Part shown: in pieces, positions 59,144-64,000 of the stretch
How the letters are laid out: each line of letters begins with the position of its first letter
Position numbering within the stretch: the stretch's first letter is position 1
Source: Whitmania pigra
Lineage: Eukaryota > Annelida > Clitellata > Hirudinida > Haemopidae
Direction of reading: 5' to 3'
NCBI GenBank assembly: GCA_021613335.1
Contig: JAJTWR010000365.1
Coordinates: 2,185,001 to 2,249,000, forward strand
DNA: 64,000 nt
Program-made: the position numbers and the translations under genes
The notes under the pieces: model-generated
Database searches by the model: none
Seen by the model: only the letters and a program-made list of their open reading frames with translations
Told to the model about the DNA's origin: nothing

Positions 59144-62100
59144 ATGCTGTCGAACTTTGTTGTTTGTCGTTTACTTTTAACAAGAATCCAGACCATGATT
59201 ACATGGTTTTTCTTTACATTGTTTTTAATTCAATGTTCTTCGAAATCGAACGACTCTAACAGCTGTAAAGGAATTTGTGGTAATGAAACCACTACCTTAG
59301 ATATAACAACTTCCAGACGCACGACTCCAACAAATATGCTGACGCCAACCTCAAGTAAAACAACCAGCACGTCGACGAACGTTGTGTTCAGTACTTCATT
59401 GAATTTGTTAAGTTCTACAACAACATTTGCAGCAGGTAACATTTGAAGTAATTAAATTCTTAATCGAATAAATTGTCAATAATTATTATCGGTGCTATCC
59501 AGGATTTTTTAAATTGATTGAGATAGGGAGGACACGTATTTTTTAAAATAAAATATTACAGCAGTAAAGCATATGGAATAAAGCTGAAAAGGCGTTGTTG
59601 AAAAGGGGTGCCTCGTGTGATTCTGGCGGGTTGACTTGCTTGCCTGCCTAAATATTTTACGATTCCATTTCAATGTTTCGGATTTATAATCATTTACGAT
59701 TTCCAAATTTCCCTTTTTACGATTCCATCTCAACATTTCCAATTGCTAAATTAGAAACGTTTCCATTTTCCGTCTTTTCCATTTAACTAGACTCAGCCAG
59801 GGCAACGCGTAGCTGGTAACAGCTAACAGCTAAATAAACGTTATTCTTATTGCCTTCAGTGAAGGAAACTTGGGAGTTGAACTTCAAAATAAAGGGAATT
59901 TATATGAAAGAAATGGATGACCAGAACTCGATTGAACATACAAATTTAACGGAAAGGCTTTACGATCCGGTTAATTAAACAAGCTTACCTTATAATGAAC
60001 GCCAGTTATAAAAATTTCAATTTATTGTATTAATTTCAGATTGCCAAATCGTGTCACCAGGTCCTTGGTCGTTCATTCGCCCGCGTTAAGCGCCCTCTCA
60101 AGTACAGCAAGGGCAGCATTTTAGTCACGTCCTTTGTAGAACTCTACGAAAGTAATTCTAACATCACCGATAGTACTTTGTGGGAGAACAGTCTGAGCTC
60201 TACTCTTCCTGGTCTTTTCATAGAAAACTCCACTTGTCAGCATTTATTTAAATATTATTTATTATTATTCATTCTAATGTTAAAAGAGATATTCATCTTA
60301 TCAATAAATGTTTTAGTCATAAAGAAGACAGACTTCTCAACGACGACTCCACCTTCTGAAAGTAATCATCAGCTGCTTCTTTTAATGTTAAATTTTTCAT
60401 AAAAAGGTTATTTCTTATTTACGTTTTAGACTCTGCTGCCATAATTGGAGCTGTTTGCGGAGTGATCCTATCCATATTAATACTAATCCTTGTTTTGTCA
60501 ATCATTATCTGGCAAAAAAGGACTAAGAAGAAGGTGAAAGCCGAAGACCAAACCACAAGACAAAGTCAACTTTCAGTGTCTCTTCCAGCTGCAAGCAGGA
60601 ATATAAAATGGAGAGAAAGTAATGGCACAATTGCCATGTCTGATTCTACTAATTCTCAGGTATCAGTTCAATTTGAGGCCGACTCTGAACATTTTTGGGC
60701 CCTTTTCTAGCAGAATTTTTATGTGGGCCTTGTTTGTTGTGAATAGTAGAGTATTGCCATCCAAAACTACCTACTGTATAAAACTAGCAATTTCATACAT
60801 TTTCATTGTATCCCTCCCAATATAATAACCAAAAATAATGTTATTGGTTAAATACGATAATAGTTTAAATTTTAAACCATATACAAAAGATAAAACGTAT
60901 TTTATAACTGTTTTGATTACAATTTCATACCTGTATTGAGGCGAATATTTTTTATTTAAGGTTACTTGTAATTAAAAACAATTATTATCTGTTATCATTG
61001 GAAAACTAAGTTATCTTTTATACAACTTAAGTCAACTTTTAAATATATTTAAATATATTTATGAAATAAAAAAAATGTTTTTTTTTGTACAAGTTTATTA
61101 TCGCGTTGGAAATCTTTTCGAGATAATTTAAACTTAATGTTAACTTTACAATTTGTTCACTATTTGAACAATTTTAATCATTTATTGTTTAATTACAATA
61201 ATAAACTTGAAATAAAAAATGCGCCAATTTTATTTTTGAATAAAATTATACTACAATTTCAATAAGATTAATTTTGGGTGTGAAGCCCAAAGCAGCCGCC
61301 TTAGCTTGCCTGCCGTGAGAGCCGGCTCTGGTTTTACTGATCTATTAATACCTCATACCAGGCTCAGTTACGCGTTCAAATTACAAATTAAGGAAGTGGT
61401 TTTTTTGTCATATGCCATTATTGACTCCTTCATTTTGAAGGTCTGTTAATTGTTGCCATTTAATAAGATTTTAGTAATTGCTTTATTAAATCAGACTGTT
61501 CAACAAGCACAGACAAAAACTTGCACCTTGCTGGTACTGTTGAATAATTATTATATATAATAATATTATATCTATTGAATAATTAAGAAGAAATAGAAAT
61601 GCCATTTACAAGCCAAGCTTCGGCACACAAAGCAGGAATTCAGCCAAGGCTTACTAATCGTAAAATAATTTAAATTAAATTTTAAACAAATGAGAATTCT
61701 TAAGCTCAGGAATGTCATTATTAAAACAAAATCAATTTGTCAATTTTACAGAAGCAATTAAAGCTGCAGGAAGTTGACCAAACCTATAGAGTGGCTTTGC
61801 ACAGACCTAATACAGAAAGAATCAGTTTCGAAGAACCTTTCCAGCCCTCCAGCATATATAAAGATCTCGGATTATACGACCCTCTCCATGAATTCAGACT
61901 GACTGATCATAGGATCTCTGGTATGCAATTATAATATCAAAATTATAATTAAATATCAATCATTTAAGTGTTACTTAAATAGACTAGATTTGATATTTTG
62001 TGGAATTTTTAAATTTGTACTTTTTATACCGAGCTATTTCGACAGCTTAGGCGGTTGCTATTATCATTTTTAAAAATCAGCATAAGAAAAGTAGAGTCTC

Positions 62101-64000
62101 GATAGCTTCGTAAATTTTCGAGTGAAAACAACTACGCAGAATGAAACAAAATAAGTGTACTTAATAAAAAGTTTGATGGGAATTTGTCACACAATGAAGT
62201 GATGTTGCGTTGTTCAATAAAGCAAGTTGTTAAAAGCGCTGACAGATTTTTAATAATAATAACAATAACAATAATAATAATAACAATGTAATAACTATTA
62301 TATACATTATATAATTATATATTATGTATACACGGTTACAAAAATAACACCTATTCGATGACTTACCGACAAAGTTCTATTCATCTGCGGTTCAAAGTGA
62401 GTGGTTCCGATCAAAGCAGTAAGGCATTCAAATGTTCATCAGGCATTGAGATCTGTGGCAGGACTTCATGTACTATATATTTGAAAAAGTTTTCTCGCAC
62501 ACAAATACGTAGCAAAAGGCTGAAATGAATTCACGAGGAAACTTTTTTATTGGTCAGGTGGAAGGCATTTGTTGAATTCGATTAAATTTCCTTCTCTAAA
62601 TTTGTAGTTCAGGATGTAGTTCATTGCATTGCAAATAGTTGTCTTCCATTGATAAGTCTCTAATGACAGAATCAAGTGGATTTTCGAACGTTCTTATTTT
62701 CGAGATCAGTGAAACGTTCCTGGTTCTTTTGGCAACATGCATGTCTGTGTTCAGCGGTATTAAAGTTATCATAAACAACGTAGTTTTGGCACATATTACG
62801 TGGCAGATTTCTGTGTGCCTTGCGCAAGCTTCCGTTATTTTAATTTTCCTATATATATTATTTTTTTCAAGTGGTGCTCCTTATTTTGGAGACCCCTGTA
62901 CTACTCAATATCTCCTGATATCTCTGCTGAAGAAGTTGTTACAAGATTAACAATTATTATTATTATTATTTTTTTTTTTTTTATTATATTATTTTTATTT
63001 TATTATATTATTTTTTATTATATTATTATTACTTTTGTTTTGCACCGTATGGGGGTTAAAGATGTGCATCATGCACTTGCAGGATTTTCAAGCTAAATCT
63101 GATATGATGTGATTAAAAAATAAACATGCTTTCAAATGTTAGATGTTGCGTGAAATCGATCTCAAACCACACCTCTAGAAAATGAATAGTAGGATGGAAT
63201 GATGGACATATTAGAATAAACTTGCAATTTACTTAAAAATTTACACTACATTGTTTACAAACTTAAGTTGAGGCTATCTGAATTTGTATTGCGACAGCCC
63301 TTAAACATGACTTTCCCCTTCAGCGTTGTAAGAAGCAGTGTGGGAAGCTACTAGGACATTGGTATTTCGTATTGTTAAAAAACTCAAATAATTAATAAAA
63401 TGTAATTACTTGGCACATATTCACCCGGGGAATTTAATGATTTAAACGAAGCTTAAGAGCAAATGCCTCATTAGCTAGCTTAACTCAGATGATGATTAAG
63501 GTGAATTCTAAATGAATTAAATTTTATAACAAATCGAAGTATCACCTGATTTCAACATTTTATTTTGCAAATACAATATTCCACAGTGTCTCTTCCAAGA
63601 ATCATCGTTCCTCAAGACGAATTTGGAACTATGACGACTTCATCAACTAACCAATCTGTTCAAGTTGTGATGTCACATAATAATGCAAAGTCTAGCTCAA
63701 TATTACCTCAAAGATCTGAAGATGTAAAACCTGCGGATTTCGGAGGTTTGTTTATTCCTGAAAGCACTTCAGTCAACGGGAGAGCTTCATCGTTTGGACT
63801 CAAGCTGAATAGGGTGAATGCTAACATATATATGAACGAGGAAGTTCAAGACATAGATCTCAGCAGCCTCTCTAACGCTGGAGATCTATATTCTCTAAAA
63901 CCATCGAATTCGGTTAGGTGGTGCATACCCTATTAACAACACCCGCATACATTTTAAAATTTATCAACAGGATACTAACGTCACCAGTCCTTCGAAGGCA
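59144..64000 (+). CDS. SEA-domain single-pass membrane protein, continues past the window
   Basis: Predicted cell-surface protein. Eight exons in phase: 59144-59435, 59860-59969, 60040-60235, 60317-60361, 60430-60659, 61752-61920, 63587-63912 and 63971 onward. Residues about 18-32 (ITWFFFTLFLIQC) form a signal-peptide core. Residues 45-97 are Thr/Ser-rich and mucin-like. About 98-200 is a SEA domain (WELNFKIKGIYMKEM, GRSFARVKRPL). It has a GSILV site at about residue 159 in the position of the G/SVVV autoproteolysis motif, followed by VTSFVELY. A Thr-rich stem and one membrane span (about 216-243, AAIIGAVCGVILSILILILV) follow. The cytoplasmic tail is long and basic, then Ser-rich (residues 244 to at least 466). 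If exon 7 is not spliced, the protein ends at 63936. No named ortholog is recognised. Confidence 0.8.
62250..62292. repeat. (TAA/CAA)n microsatellite
   Basis: AAT/AAC triplets inside a large intron of the SEA gene. Confidence 0.85.
62953..63038. repeat. T-rich (ATT)n tract
   Basis: Imperfect ATT and T runs within the 61921-63586 intron of the SEA gene. Open frames across it are artefacts. Confidence 0.85.

Noticed and set aside
62639..63096. Two overlapping hydrophobic frames inside the large SEA-gene intron
   Set aside because: They are low complexity in part, have no useful splice sites, and the flanking exons join in phase without them.

Overview
This window is invertebrate animal nuclear DNA. 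It is AT-rich and most genes have many short introns (about 50 to 900 bases) with GT..AG ends and phase-consistent joins. The gene set is bilaterian: plasma-membrane calcium ATPase, ankyrin-TRP channel, liprin-beta, proline dehydrogenase, an EAF7/MRGBP subunit, a WW/MyTH4/RhoGAP protein, a bHLH factor, a Hop/STI1 co-chaperone, a Siva-like protein, an LRMDA-like leucine-rich-repeat protein and a SEA-domain membrane protein. The abundant GAT/GAC microsatellites and a non-LTR retroelement tail fit a spiralian such as an annelid, but the phylum is a guess. The gene models below were assembled by hand from splice signals, reading phase and remembered family sequences. No alignment was run.

Layout. 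Bases 1-9060 are gene-poor, with a 17-bp minisatellite, long (GAT)n tracts and other simple repeats. Bases 9362-16118 (minus) hold a 21-exon PMCA gene. Bases 17040-18240 look like decayed mobile DNA. An LRMDA homologue (minus, 19821-21860) and a four-exon ankyrin-rich TRP channel (plus, 22433-26890) are divergent, with 572 bp between them. Liprin-beta (plus, 29298-34943) is followed by a 5'-truncated LINE fragment, a perfect 21-bp inverted repeat, proline dehydrogenase (plus, 36798-39742) and MRGBP (plus, 40342-41058). An ARHGAP39/Vilse-type gene (minus, 44633 to at least 49349) lies head to head with a divergent bHLH gene (plus, 49906-51540). A foldback element sits at 53341-53820. Hop (plus, 54882-57157) runs tail to tail with a Siva-like gene (minus, 57307-58037). 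A SEA-domain gene starts at 59144 and runs off the right edge.

How the genes relate. They do not form one pathway, and this is ordinary eukaryotic gene order. Several encode signalling or cytoskeletal parts: calcium export, cation entry, and liprin and RhoGAP adaptors. The most unusual points are a Hop that lacks TPR1 and has a heat-shock-element-like promoter, a TRP channel with an ankyrin N-terminus and a TRPC/TRPN-like pore helix, a WW domain missing its second tryptophan, a PMCA frame that does not close at splice site A, and a predicted self-cleaving SEA protein. I found no operon-like or defence-like system.
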